DNA of 64,000 nt from OLB6 sp964493635 (GTDB lineage: Bacteria > Bacteroidota > Ignavibacteria > Kapaibacteriales > Kapaibacteriaceae), in NCBI GenBank assembly GCA_964493635.1, contig CAZBOW010000001.1:132026-196025 (forward strand). Direction: 5' to 3'. Below are positions 1 through 6,751 of this stretch, in pieces. Position 1 is the stretch's first letter. Each line of letters begins with the position of its first letter. The translations under genes were made by a program, and so were the position numbers. Under the pieces are notes generated by a model. That model was not told the origin of the DNA. It made no database searches and worked only from the letters and a program-made list of their open reading frames with translations.

Positions 1-280
1 AGGCATGCGGACGATGGACGGTGGTGACCGAGGTATCCCGCACCAGTACGCTCAGATCGTGACTCCAATCGTCGCTGCTGCGATCGTCGGCGGTCAGGAT
101 CACCATCGGAATCTCACCAACCTGATAGAGTGCTGCAATGAAGATTGCTTTCGACGATCCCACGAGGTGTTTCACCCGCAGGCGCCCGTCGGTCATCAGG
201 TGCTGTGCCGCCTGCAACACGGGTTGTGCATGCTGAACACGATCGATGATACTGTGGGGATGCGGTCGTACGGTTGCCAT
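1..280 (-). CDS. mfd: Transcription-repair coupling factor Mfd, N-terminal fragment (runs off the window)
   Basis: Only the first 93 codons are present; the gene continues past base 1. The N-terminus reads MATVRPHPHSIIDRV and then V-K-H-L-V-G-S-S-K-A-I-F-I-A-A-L, followed by V-I-L-T-A-D-D and a D-L pair. This fits the UvrB-like N-terminal module of Mfd, where a degenerate glycine-serine loop precedes a hydrophobic helix. Mfd removes RNA polymerase stalled at lesions and recruits UvrA, which is encoded at 6748-9573. The start ATG is at 278-280, 28 bases after the preceding small gene, in an apparent prmA-small protein-mfd operon. The helicase motifs are outside the window, so the call rests on N-terminal pattern alone. 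Confidence 0.6.
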   Translation of the reverse strand, partial: MATVRPHPHSIIDRVQHAQPVLQAAQHLMTDGRLRVKHLVGSSKAIFIAALYQVGEIPMVILTADDRSSDDWSHDLSVLVRDTSVTTVHRPHA

Positions 281-308
281 ACGTGATGCGGGTGAGGTGT
301 CGGTGGTG

Positions 309-551
309 CTACTGGTGCCGAGTGGTCGTAGGGCGGAGTTCGTTGAGAAAGCGTTTCTGCTCTTCGGCTCGAATGGAATCCAAGTATTGGCGCATCAGCT
401 GTTGCCGCTGCATTTTTCGGTTGTACCGCTCACACATTCCTCCGTTGATCACCAGCACGAGGAGGATGATGCCGAAGATCGCCGCGGCGACGAACACGGC
501 GTTGCTGGTACGTCTCTGCTTGGTCATGGTACGGGTCATGGTACGGGTCAT
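309..551 (-). CDS. Small single-pass membrane protein with a charged coiled-coil-like tail
   Basis: About 80 residues. A short basic N-terminus (MTRTMTRTMTKQRR) is followed by one strongly hydrophobic segment (VFVAAAIFGIILLVLVI) and a charged, Gln/Arg-rich helix-prone tail ending RPTTTRHQ. The topology, short cytoplasmic tail, one membrane segment and coiled coil, resembles the FtsB/DivIC septum family, and divIC lies near mfd in some Firmicutes. No diagnostic residues confirm that, so I leave it unnamed. The start at 551 overlaps the prmA stop as ATGA. In-frame ATGs at 539 and 527 sit in a 12-bp repeat and could equally be used. Confidence 0.6.
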   Translation of the reverse strand: MTRTMTRTMTKQRRTSNAVFVAAAIFGIILLVLVINGGMCERYNRKMQRQQLMRQYLDSIRAEEQKRFLNELRPTTTRHQ

Positions 552-560
552 GGTACGGGG
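525..560. repeat. 12-bp tandem repeat, three units, each with a start codon
   Basis: The unit catggtacgggt occurs at 525-536 and 537-548; a third copy at 549-560 differs in its last base. On the minus strand each unit contains an in-frame ATG of the small membrane protein and encodes MTRT. The last unit also holds the prmA stop codon. Confidence 0.9.
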
Positions 561-1420
561 TTCGACTCCGGGCCTCCCGATGGCGTGCGAAAGGCAATGG
601 CACACCACTCGCTTTCATCAATACGCTCGTCAAGTGTGCACCCAAGAGCCAGAAACGGGGCGATCACATCATCAGCATCGTACTTCAAGATGCCCGAAAC
701 GATGATCCATCCTCCGGGCTTTACCGCACGAACGAAGTCGGGAGAGTAGGGAACAACAAGGTGACGGTACAGGTTTGCCGCCAGTCCATCGCACGATGGC
801 AGTTCAATAGAACCCAGCTCATCCTGACGGAGATCGATCGACCCCTCACATCCGTTCTTCTGGATGTTCTCCTGCGAGTTGAGGACGGACCATTCGTTGT
901 TGTCGAAGGCCAGGACGTGACGAGCCCCCAATTTGACCGCTAGAATGGCCAGAACACCCGTTCCCGTCCCAACGTCGATCCACGTGTCATTGACCTGCAC
1001 ACGATGTTCCATGAGTCGGCACATCATTCGCGTGGTGGCATGGTGTCCCGTACCGAAGGACATTTTTGGGGTAATGACCAGTTTCAACGGAACGTCGAAT
1101 TCGGACTCCCGCCATTCTGGAACGATGGCAATCCGGTCGTTGACGATCACGGGGTCGATGCTGGCTTCCCATTCGGCATTCCAATTCTGATCTTCCTCGG
1201 TTCCGACAAGGCCAACGGTTGCCGACACGCCGGCGGCTGCAAGGTCGTCCAAGAGCTGCTGCTCGTAAGCCGTATCCCACTCTGCCTGATCGAAGCTAAC
1301 CGTAAGGGAATCCATACCCACTTCAATACCCAACATCGGATAGGTGGTTAGGATTGCCGTGGCAACATCGTGTTGTTCCTCGGGAACGTTCAAGGTCACA
1401 AGAACATAGCGTGTTGGCAT
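548..1420 (-). CDS. prmA: Ribosomal protein L11 methyltransferase
   Basis: A 290-residue class I SAM-dependent methyltransferase that trimethylates ribosomal protein L11. The N-terminal substrate-recognition domain covers roughly residues 1-110. It is followed by the PrmA signature FGTGHHATT (122-130) and SAM-binding motif I, D-V-G-T-G-T-G-V-L-A-I (149-159). A later A-N-L-Y motif takes the place of the usual N-I-L-A. Length is normal for the family. The start ATG at 1420 lies about 45 bases from a TAnnTTTG box at 1466-1473. The 3' end overlaps the next gene by 4 bases, so prmA probably leads a prmA-small protein-mfd operon transcribed divergently from the kdsC-like gene. Confidence 0.92.
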   Translation of the reverse strand: MPTRYVLVTLNVPEEQHDVATAILTTYPMLGIEVGMDSLTVSFDQAEWDTAYEQQLLDDLAAAGVSATVGLVGTEEDQNWNAEWEASIDPVIVNDRIAIVPEWRESEFDVPLKLVITPKMSFGTGHHATTRMMCRLMEHRVQVNDTWIDVGTGTGVLAILAVKLGARHVLAFDNNEWSVLNSQENIQKNGCEGSIDLRQDELGSIELPSCDGLAANLYRHLVVPYSPDFVRAVKPGGWIIVSGILKYDADDVIAPFLALGCTLDERIDESEWCAIAFRTPSGGPESNPVP

Positions 1421-1465
1421 CGAGCTCTCGTTGTAGTTTCGTTTGTTGGAAGGATAACCCGACTA

Positions 1466-1478
1466 CAAATCTACGTTG
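1466..1478. promoter_or_regulatory. Divergent -7 boxes for prmA (minus) and the kdsC-like gene (plus)
   Basis: On the minus strand TAGATTTG (1466-1473) matches TAnnTTTG and would give prmA a leader of about 40 bases. On the plus strand TACGTTG (1472-1478) is a one-base-short version sharing the TA dinucleotide; it ends 4 bases before the ATG at 1483. The shared, back-to-back arrangement resembles the cmk/phnC divergent pair. Assignment is by motif only. Confidence 0.5.
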
Positions 1479-1482
1479 CAAT

Positions 1483-2016
1483 ATGCAGGGGGCTGGTAGC
1501 ATGACACTCGAGGAGCGCGCTCAACGAATCAAGATGGTCGTCATGGATGTTGATGGTACACTCACCGATGGTGCGATGTACTATGGAATGGAAGGGGAGG
1601 TGATGAAGCGCTTCTCGACGCGCGATGGCATGGGCATTACGCTGTTGCAACGCGCCGGCCTTGTTCCGGCCATCATCACGAGTGAAAACTCCATCATTGC
1701 GCAGCAACGTGCCGTGAAGCTCAAGATTGAGCACATTGTGCTAGGCTCGCACGATAAAACAGCTGCACTAACGTCCTTAGCTGCTGCTGCCGGAGTGGGG
1801 CTCCATGCCGTTGCGTATATTGGCGACGACGTCAACGACGGTCCGGTGATGGGTATCTGCGGGTTGGCGGGCTGTCCGTCGGACGCCGTCGACAGCATCC
1901 GCCAGCGAGCACACGTTGTGTGTAGGCTGCCGGGTGGGCATGGTGCCGTGCGAGAGTTCATCGAGTTCATTCTCCACTCCCAAGGCCGACCCGTTACCGT
2001 AACCGAAGGGTGGTAA
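1483..2016 (+). CDS. HAD-family phosphatase, KdsC-like (KDO 8-phosphate phosphatase)
   Basis: About 177 residues of the small, cap-less HAD class that dephosphorylates 3-deoxy-D-manno-octulosonate 8-phosphate for LPS. HAD motif I is V-M-D-V-D-G-T-L-T-D-G. The R-D-G-M-G-I segment follows, then motif II in I-I-T-S-E-N-S, and motif IV in Y-I-G-D-D-V-N-D. The length fits KdsC and the homologous HAD domain of CMP-acylneuraminate synthetases. Two starts are possible: ATG 1483, 4 bases after a -7-like box (leaderless), or ATG 1501, which begins MTLEERAQRIK and aligns better with typical family starts. I used the upstream one because of the promoter spacing. No other KDO gene is adjacent, so the substrate is inferred. 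Confidence 0.8.
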   Translation: MQGAGSMTLEERAQRIKMVVMDVDGTLTDGAMYYGMEGEVMKRFSTRDGMGITLLQRAGLVPAIITSENSIIAQQRAVKLKIEHIVLGSHDKTAALTSLAAAAGVGLHAVAYIGDDVNDGPVMGICGLAGCPSDAVDSIRQRAHVVCRLPGGHGAVREFIEFILHSQGRPVTVTEGW

Positions 2017-2072
2017 TGCCCTCAGCAGATGCGAGTTCTTCTTTCCTCCATGATTCACTGTGAGGTCGAGCT

Positions 2073-2233
2073 ATGGAATCACGTCAACAGAATCCCTTTT
2101 CGGGTTTTCTCGCCGGTGCCGTCGTTGGCGGCTTAGCAGGTGCTGTGCTGGCACTGCTGTTTGCGCCAAAGTCGGGTAAGGAACTGCGTCGGGACCTAGC
2201 AGATACGTCCGAGGATCTCATTGCGAAAGCCAA
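2073..2233 (+). CDS. YtxH-domain small membrane protein, truncated by an assembly gap
   Basis: The 53 visible residues begin MESRQQNPFSGFLAGAVVGG and continue with a glycine/alanine-rich hydrophobic segment, then L-F-A-P-K-S-G-K-E-L-R. The G-A-x-x-G-x-x-x-A-L-L-F-A-P-x-S-G-x-E-x-R pattern is the YtxH (gas-vesicle GvpP-like) signature, usually followed by a long coiled coil. These are single-pass proteins often linked to envelope stress. The rest is lost at base 2234. A purine-rich GTGAGGTCGAG precedes the ATG. Confidence 0.8.
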
Positions 2234-2333
2234 NNNNNNNNNNNNNNNNNNNNNNNNNNNNNNNNNNNNNNNNNNNNNNNNNNNNNNNNNNNNNNNNNNN
2301 NNNNNNNNNNNNNNNNNNNNNNNNNNNNNNNNN
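2234..2333. other. Assembly gap (100 N)
   Basis: Exactly 100 N, a placeholder for unknown length. It removes the end of the YtxH-like gene and the C-terminus of the PhnD-like gene. Confidence 0.98.
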
Positions 2334-3070
2334 AGCCCCTTACGAACAACGACAGGGTCGTTCGGTATTTCTCGCGTGAGGGCCAAGATTTTTACGACGT
2401 CGTAGACGTCGGGATACGATGTGGCAACCTTGCACCTAGCATCGAGTTGCTCGCCCGTCACGGTGTCGGGTGGCGAGTAGAACACCGCTCCGGCATCGAT
2501 ATCGCCCTGGTAGACCTTCATTACCACCTGATTATGTCCTTGGGCAAACATCTCTTCCTTGGTGGTGATGTTCCGCTCACGCAGCAGCTCCTTGGGGTAG
2601 ATGTAACCAGAGGTGGACGATGGATCTACGTAGGCGATGGTCTTACCCTCGAGTTGCGGTAGCGAATCAATACCGCGATCGGCGCGCACAATGATCTCGC
2701 CACGGTAGCTGAGTTCGCCGTAGCGACGAGCCACGCGAAGCACAGCGTTGGCGCCATACTTGGCATGCGCCAGCAGGTACGAGAAGGTGTTCATGATGGC
2801 AACATCGGCGCGATCGGTACCAAAGGCCTCCACCACCGTGATGTAGAAATTGGGGACCTCTACGCGGACGGAGAGTCCGGTTCGCTCCTGAATAAAGGCA
2901 GCCAGCAGATCGCCGTTCTGAATAATCGCCTGGGCATCCGTCGACGGCGTGAGCATGATCTTAATGGGGTTGCCGGGTGTCCCCAGTGAACGATCCTCCA
3001 ACAATGGTTGGATCGAGACCCAGACAATGCCGACAATGAGCACAAGAAGATAGGGGAGGCCAATTCGCAT
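2334..3070 (-). CDS. PhnD-like phosphate/phosphonate-type ABC transporter substrate-binding protein, C-terminus missing
   Basis: The 245 visible residues start MRIGLPYLLVLIVGIVWVS, an N-terminal membrane anchor or signal without a lipobox cysteine. The mature part follows the PhnD/periplasmic-binding class: L-T-P-S-T-D-A-Q near the start, then D-V-A-I-M-N-T-F-S-Y, then a G-K-T-I-A-Y-V-D-P-S-S-T-S-G-Y segment where Ser/Thr would bind an oxyanion. The end is lost in the gap at 2333. The cognate ATPase and permease are probably phnC-phnE at 32147-33942, about 29 kb away and on the other strand. The ligand (phosphate, phosphite, phosphonate or another oxyanion) cannot be decided from sequence. 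Confidence 0.8.
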
Positions 3071-3086
3071 ATGGTGAAAACGGACG

Positions 3087-3118
3087 TTGGTGTGGTCGTT
3101 GCGGGTTTGGTAACTTTG
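3087..3118 (+). promoter_or_regulatory. Promoter for sucC (TTG, 21-bp spacer, TAACTTTG)
   Basis: A TTG at 3087-3089 lies 21 bases before TAACTTTG at 3111-3118, matching the Bacteroidota -33/-7 arrangement. It would give sucC a leader of about 45 bases. The same TAACTTTG box with a 20-base spacer precedes rpmB. Confidence 0.6.
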
Positions 3119-3170
3119 TGGCTTCGAACGTCAAATTACGTCACGTACTCCAAAGCGGCGAGAGGAACCA

Positions 3171-4408
3171 ATGAACATTCATGAGTATCAAGCCAAAGAG
3201 CTGTTAAAATCATTCAACGTACCCGTCCTGCGCAGCCGCGCAGTGTTTTCAGCCGAAGATGCCGGTGCTGTCACCCACAGCGACTTCGCACAGCATGGCG
3301 TGAAGGTTGTTGTGGTCAAGGCGCAAATTCACGCCGGAGGCCGTGGTAAGGGTACCGTTCATGATGCCACGACGAATGAACCCGTCATGGTAGGGGGCTC
3401 TCCATTGCGTGGGGTGACGGTGATCCATCCCGGCATGAGCAGCAATATCGCCGATACGGCCTACCACGTGGCCAAGGGGTTGCTGGGGAACCGCCTGGTC
3501 ACCATTCAAACCGGTGAGGCTGGCAAGATTGTCAAGCGTGTCCTGATTGAAGAAGGATGCGACATCGCGCACGAGTATTACTGCTCGATCCTCCTGGATC
3601 GTCAGGTAGGCAAGAACCTGATCATGGTTTCCACCGAGGGTGGAATGGATATCGAGGAGGTTGCCGAACACAGCCCAGAGAAAATCCTCAAGATTCATAT
3701 CGATCCATTGCTCGGACTGCAAGGATATCAGGCCCGTCAGCTGGCCTTTGGCCTGGGGTTAAAGGACAAGGGGCTGAAAAGCTTCGTCAGCTTTATTCAG
3801 AAGCTCTATACTGCCTATGAGCAGATGGACTGTAGCATGTTGGAAATCAATCCTTTAGTAGAGACTACTTCAGGTGAATTCATTGCTCTCGATGCCAAGC
3901 TGAACTTCGACGACAACGCCTTGTTCCGGCACGCCGACTATGCGGCGCTGCGGGACGTCGACGAGGAAGATCCACTCGAAGTCGAAGCTGGCAAATTCGA
4001 TCTGAACTACATCAAGCTGGATGGTAATGTTGGTTGCATGGTCAACGGCGCTGGTTTGGCCATGGGAACCATGGACATCATCAAGCTCGCAGNNNNNNNN
4101 NNNNNNNNNNNNNNNNNNNNNNNNNNNNNNNNNNNNNNNNNNNNNNNNNNNNNNNNNNNNNNNNNNNNNNNNNNNNNNNNNNNNNNNNNNNNTTTGGTGG
4201 TATCGTACGCTGTGATCGTGTGGCCAACGGCATTTTGAAGGCTCTTGAGCAGGTGCAGGTCGACGTACCCGTGATTGTACGTTTGGACGGCACAAACGCT
4301 GAAGAAGCCCGCGACATCCTTCAGGCATCTGGATTGAACTTCCTTGTAGCAGCTACGCTACAGGATGCAGCCGACAAGGTCACTGAGGCGCTGGCAGTCC
4401 GCCAGTAA
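3171..4408 (+). CDS. sucC: Succinyl-CoA ligase (ADP-forming) beta subunit, interrupted by an assembly gap
   Basis: Makes or uses succinyl-CoA in the TCA cycle together with SucD, which is not in the window. The N-terminal ATP-grasp domain begins MNIHEYQAKELLKSFNVPV and includes K-A-Q-I-H-A-G-G-R-G-K-G. Later come E-I-N-P-L-V and L-D-A-K-L-N-F-D-D-N-A-L-F metal/ATP-binding segments and V-N-G-A-G-L-A-M-G-T-M-D-I-I. A 100-N gap at 4093-4192 replaces the V-G-G-G-A containing stretch. Reading resumes at F-G-G-I-V-R-C-D in another frame, which reflects the placeholder gap length and not a mutation. Compared with E. coli SucC about 39 residues should be missing. An AGAGGAA sequence precedes the ATG. 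Confidence 0.95.
4093..4192. other. Assembly gap inside sucC (100 N)
   Basis: Placeholder of 100 N. The flanks are both sucC, so the true gap should be roughly 115-120 bases if the protein matches its family. Confidence 0.97.
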
Positions 4409-4477
4409 TCAAGACCGCTCCTTGTTGGATATAATCAGCATTATGTAAACTAAGACATTGACAAAGGCTCGCCTCCC

Positions 4478-5080
4478 ATGAACGTCAAGAACCACGCGAA
4501 ATTCAACTCTTCGTTCAATTCGCCACAGCGACGGATGATTGCCACGGTTGCCACCGTGATTGCCGTTGCGGCATTGAGCCGACTGATTCCGCACTGGCCA
4601 AACGTCACACCGGTCATGGCGTTGGCCTTGGTTGGTGGTGCAGCGTTGCCAACACGTTGGCTGGCAGCCTTTATCCCGTTGTCGGCAATGGTGCTTAGTG
4701 ATCTTGCCTTGGGAATGATTCTTGGGTGGGAGTACGCACTGCATCCCACGCAGTGGGCCGTCTACGGATCCTTACTGGCCATGAGTCTCTACGGCCGGTC
4801 GTTTCAACATACGTCGGTGCTGCGAACAACGTTTGTTGGCGGTACGGTGGCGGGCATCGGCTTCTTTCTGGTCACCAACTTTGCCGTATGGCTCCATGGT
4901 GGATGGTATGCACCGACCATCGAAGGTCTACTGGCATGCTATGCTGCTGGGTTGGCCTTCTACCGCGACGGTGGGAACTTCCTGTTGAATGGGATCGTGA
5001 GCACCTGGGCCTACACAGCAGTGATGCTGACGTTGGCCCAGGCGCTCCGCGGGGCGCCGCAGCAGGCTACATCCCGCTGA
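4478..5080 (+). CDS. DUF6580-family integral membrane protein (ECF-transporter S-component-like)
   Basis: 200 residues, with about five hydrophobic segments. After a polar N-terminus the protein has V-A-A-L-S-R-L-I-P-H-W-P-N-V-T-P-V-M-A-L-A-L-V-G-G and later F-L-V-T-N-F-A-V-W, the two conserved blocks of this family. The T-N-F-x-V-W block resembles substrate-binding S components of ECF vitamin transporters. No function is assigned in the family. The final 14 bases overlap, tail to tail, the FNR gene on the other strand. Confidence 0.7.
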   Translation: MNVKNHAKFNSSFNSPQRRMIATVATVIAVAALSRLIPHWPNVTPVMALALVGGAALPTRWLAAFIPLSAMVLSDLALGMILGWEYALHPTQWAVYGSLLAMSLYGRSFQHTSVLRTTFVGGTVAGIGFFLVTNFAVWLHGGWYAPTIEGLLACYAAGLAFYRDGGNFLLNGIVSTWAYTAVMLTLAQALRGAPQQATSR

Positions 5081-6089
5081 TGCCGGTGACCGTCGTGTAC
5101 TTTAGGACGTGTTTCTTTTCCGGATGCTGGCGTTGGTATTCCACATGGAGTGCCAACGCCGCTTCATGAAAGCCACTGAGAATCAACTTGAGCTTGTTGG
5201 GGTATTCAGCAATATCACCAACGGCATAGACTCCTTCAACGGACGTCATATAGGTGGTGGGATCCACCGAGACCGCATTCTTTTCAATGCCCAGTCCCCA
5301 ACCGGAAATCGGACCAAGTTTCGGTGATAATCCGAAGAGTGGCACGTAATGATCCACGGTGAGGTCTTCCGTCGTACCGTCGTTCAACGTAATGGTCACG
5401 CCAGTAAGATGATCGCTGCCGTGCACAGCACTGACCTGTCCGTCGGTAATCATGCGAATCGTACCCTCGGCCGCCAGAGCCTGGGCCTTCGCTACCGAAT
5501 CTGGAGCGGCCCGGAAGGTCTGACTGCGATGTACAAGCGTCACCTCTGAGGCAATCGATGCTAGGACGATGGTCCAGTCGAGGGCTGAGTCTCCCCCGCC
5601 CCCAATCACAACGCGCTTATTGCGGTACAATTCCGGATCGCGCACGATGTACTCCACGCCCCGATCCTCGAAGTGAGCGATGTTCTCGATGGTGGGTTTC
5701 CGAGGTTCAAAGCACCCTAAGCCCCCTGCCAGAAATACGGTCGAGCCGGTGACGACGGTTCCACGACTGGTGGTCACCCGAAAGGTACCGTCCGGTAGCT
5801 TCTCCAGGCTTTCTGCGCGCTCACCGAGGGAGAACGTGGGCGAGAACGGTTTTGCCTGCTCCATGAGGTTATCGATGAGATCCCCTGCCAACACCGAGGG
5901 GTAGCCCGGAATATCATAGATGGGTTTCTTCGGATAGATCTCGGCGCACTGCCCACCCGGAATTGGGAGATAATCGATCAGATGGCACTTCCACTTCAGG
6001 AGGCCAGCCTCAAAGACCGTGAAGAGTCCACAGGGTCCGGCTCCAATAATGATGACGTCGGTAGAGATTGCTGCTGTCGAAGATGTCAT
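5067..6089 (-). CDS. Ferredoxin-NADP(+) reductase, thioredoxin-reductase-like type
   Basis: 340 residues. The FAD-binding Rossmann motif is I-I-I-G-A-G-P-C-G-L-F near residue 15, and the NADPH-binding motif is V-I-G-G-G-G-D-S-A-L-D-W near residue 165. The C-terminal FAD contact is G-V-Y-A-V-G-D-I-A-E-Y. The redox-active CxxC of thioredoxin reductase is absent, which marks the FNR branch known from Chlorobium and Bacillus YumC. It would transfer electrons between ferredoxin and NADP. The ATG at 6089 is followed by a short Ser/Thr-rich extension. Confidence 0.9.
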   Translation of the reverse strand: MTSSTAAISTDVIIIGAGPCGLFTVFEAGLLKWKCHLIDYLPIPGGQCAEIYPKKPIYDIPGYPSVLAGDLIDNLMEQAKPFSPTFSLGERAESLEKLPDGTFRVTTSRGTVVTGSTVFLAGGLGCFEPRKPTIENIAHFEDRGVEYIVRDPELYRNKRVVIGGGGDSALDWTIVLASIASEVTLVHRSQTFRAAPDSVAKAQALAAEGTIRMITDGQVSAVHGSDHLTGVTITLNDGTTEDLTVDHYVPLFGLSPKLGPISGWGLGIEKNAVSVDPTTYMTSVEGVYAVGDIAEYPNKLKLILSGFHEAALALHVEYQRQHPEKKHVLKYTTVTGISGM

Positions 6090-6154
6090 ACGATAACGAT
6101 GCGGTAGTGATGAAGAAAGACGATAGCGCGAAGAACAAAGTTATGGTTCCGGCG

Positions 6155-6178
6155 GCGACGATGACGATGACGATGACG
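6155..6178. repeat. Hexanucleotide microsatellite (gacgat) running into a gap
   Basis: About four copies of gacgat end at the gap edge at 6178. The minus strand would read Val-Ile, Arg-His or Ser-Ser repeats depending on frame. The repeat probably caused the assembly break. Confidence 0.8.
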
Positions 6179-6278
6179 NNNNNNNNNNNNNNNNNNNNNN
6201 NNNNNNNNNNNNNNNNNNNNNNNNNNNNNNNNNNNNNNNNNNNNNNNNNNNNNNNNNNNNNNNNNNNNNNNNNNNNNN
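6179..6278. other. Assembly gap (100 N)
   Basis: Placeholder gap next to a hexamer repeat, within or at the end of the UPF0104-like gene. Confidence 0.97.
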
Positions 6279-6751
6279 AACGTCAGAAGAATGGTTGTGG
6301 TTGATACTCCGGGCACCACCGACTGCACAGCTCCTGGATAGAGCAGCAGGACAACGCCAATACCAACCAGCAGTGTGAGCACATCAAGAACGCGCTCGAC
6401 CACCACACTTGCTAGCAAGAGCGAAAAGCTACTGGTGGATCGCTGACTGACGACAAGTGGACGCAATACTTCCCCGCTCCGCGGAATAATCGTGCTTGCC
6501 GCATATCCGATCATCACGGCATTGAAAAGGGTCGACAGCTGGGGCGTTGACGACGACGGCAGAAGCGAGCTCCATCGCTCTGCACGGATCACATGGCTGG
6601 CAAGAATGATGGGGATTGCTCCGGCTAGTAACCCCCACGATGTCGTTCTCAAGATTGCCCACAGTTGTGCTCCGTCCACGGCCGAGAGCACAAACCATCC
6701 CACGGCAAGCACAACACCAATCGGCACTGCGATGCGCCAGATGTACCTCAT
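6279..6751 (-). CDS. UPF0104/LPG-synthase-TM-like membrane protein, C-terminus lost in gap
   Basis: 157 residues are visible, starting MRYIWRIAVPIGVVLAVGW. There are about four hydrophobic segments and the family-typical pattern R-A-E-R-W near residue 56, then I-G-Y-A-A-S-T-I-I-P-R-S-G-E-V-L-R-P. That matches the G-x-x-x-N-x-x-x-P-x-R-x-G-E-x-x-R block of YbhN/AglD flippase-like proteins. The start ATG overlaps the uvrA stop as ATGA. The end is uncertain. Beyond the gap, minus-strand frames give either a Ser-rich tail with a stop at 6141, an Arg/His tail ending at 6086, or a hydrophobic tail running into the FNR gene. These proteins are often near 300 residues. Confidence 0.7.

Noticed and set aside
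540..575. GGGTTCGACTCC near the prmA end as a tRNA T-loop
   Set aside because: There is no complementary stem or acceptor partner; it lies inside coding sequence.
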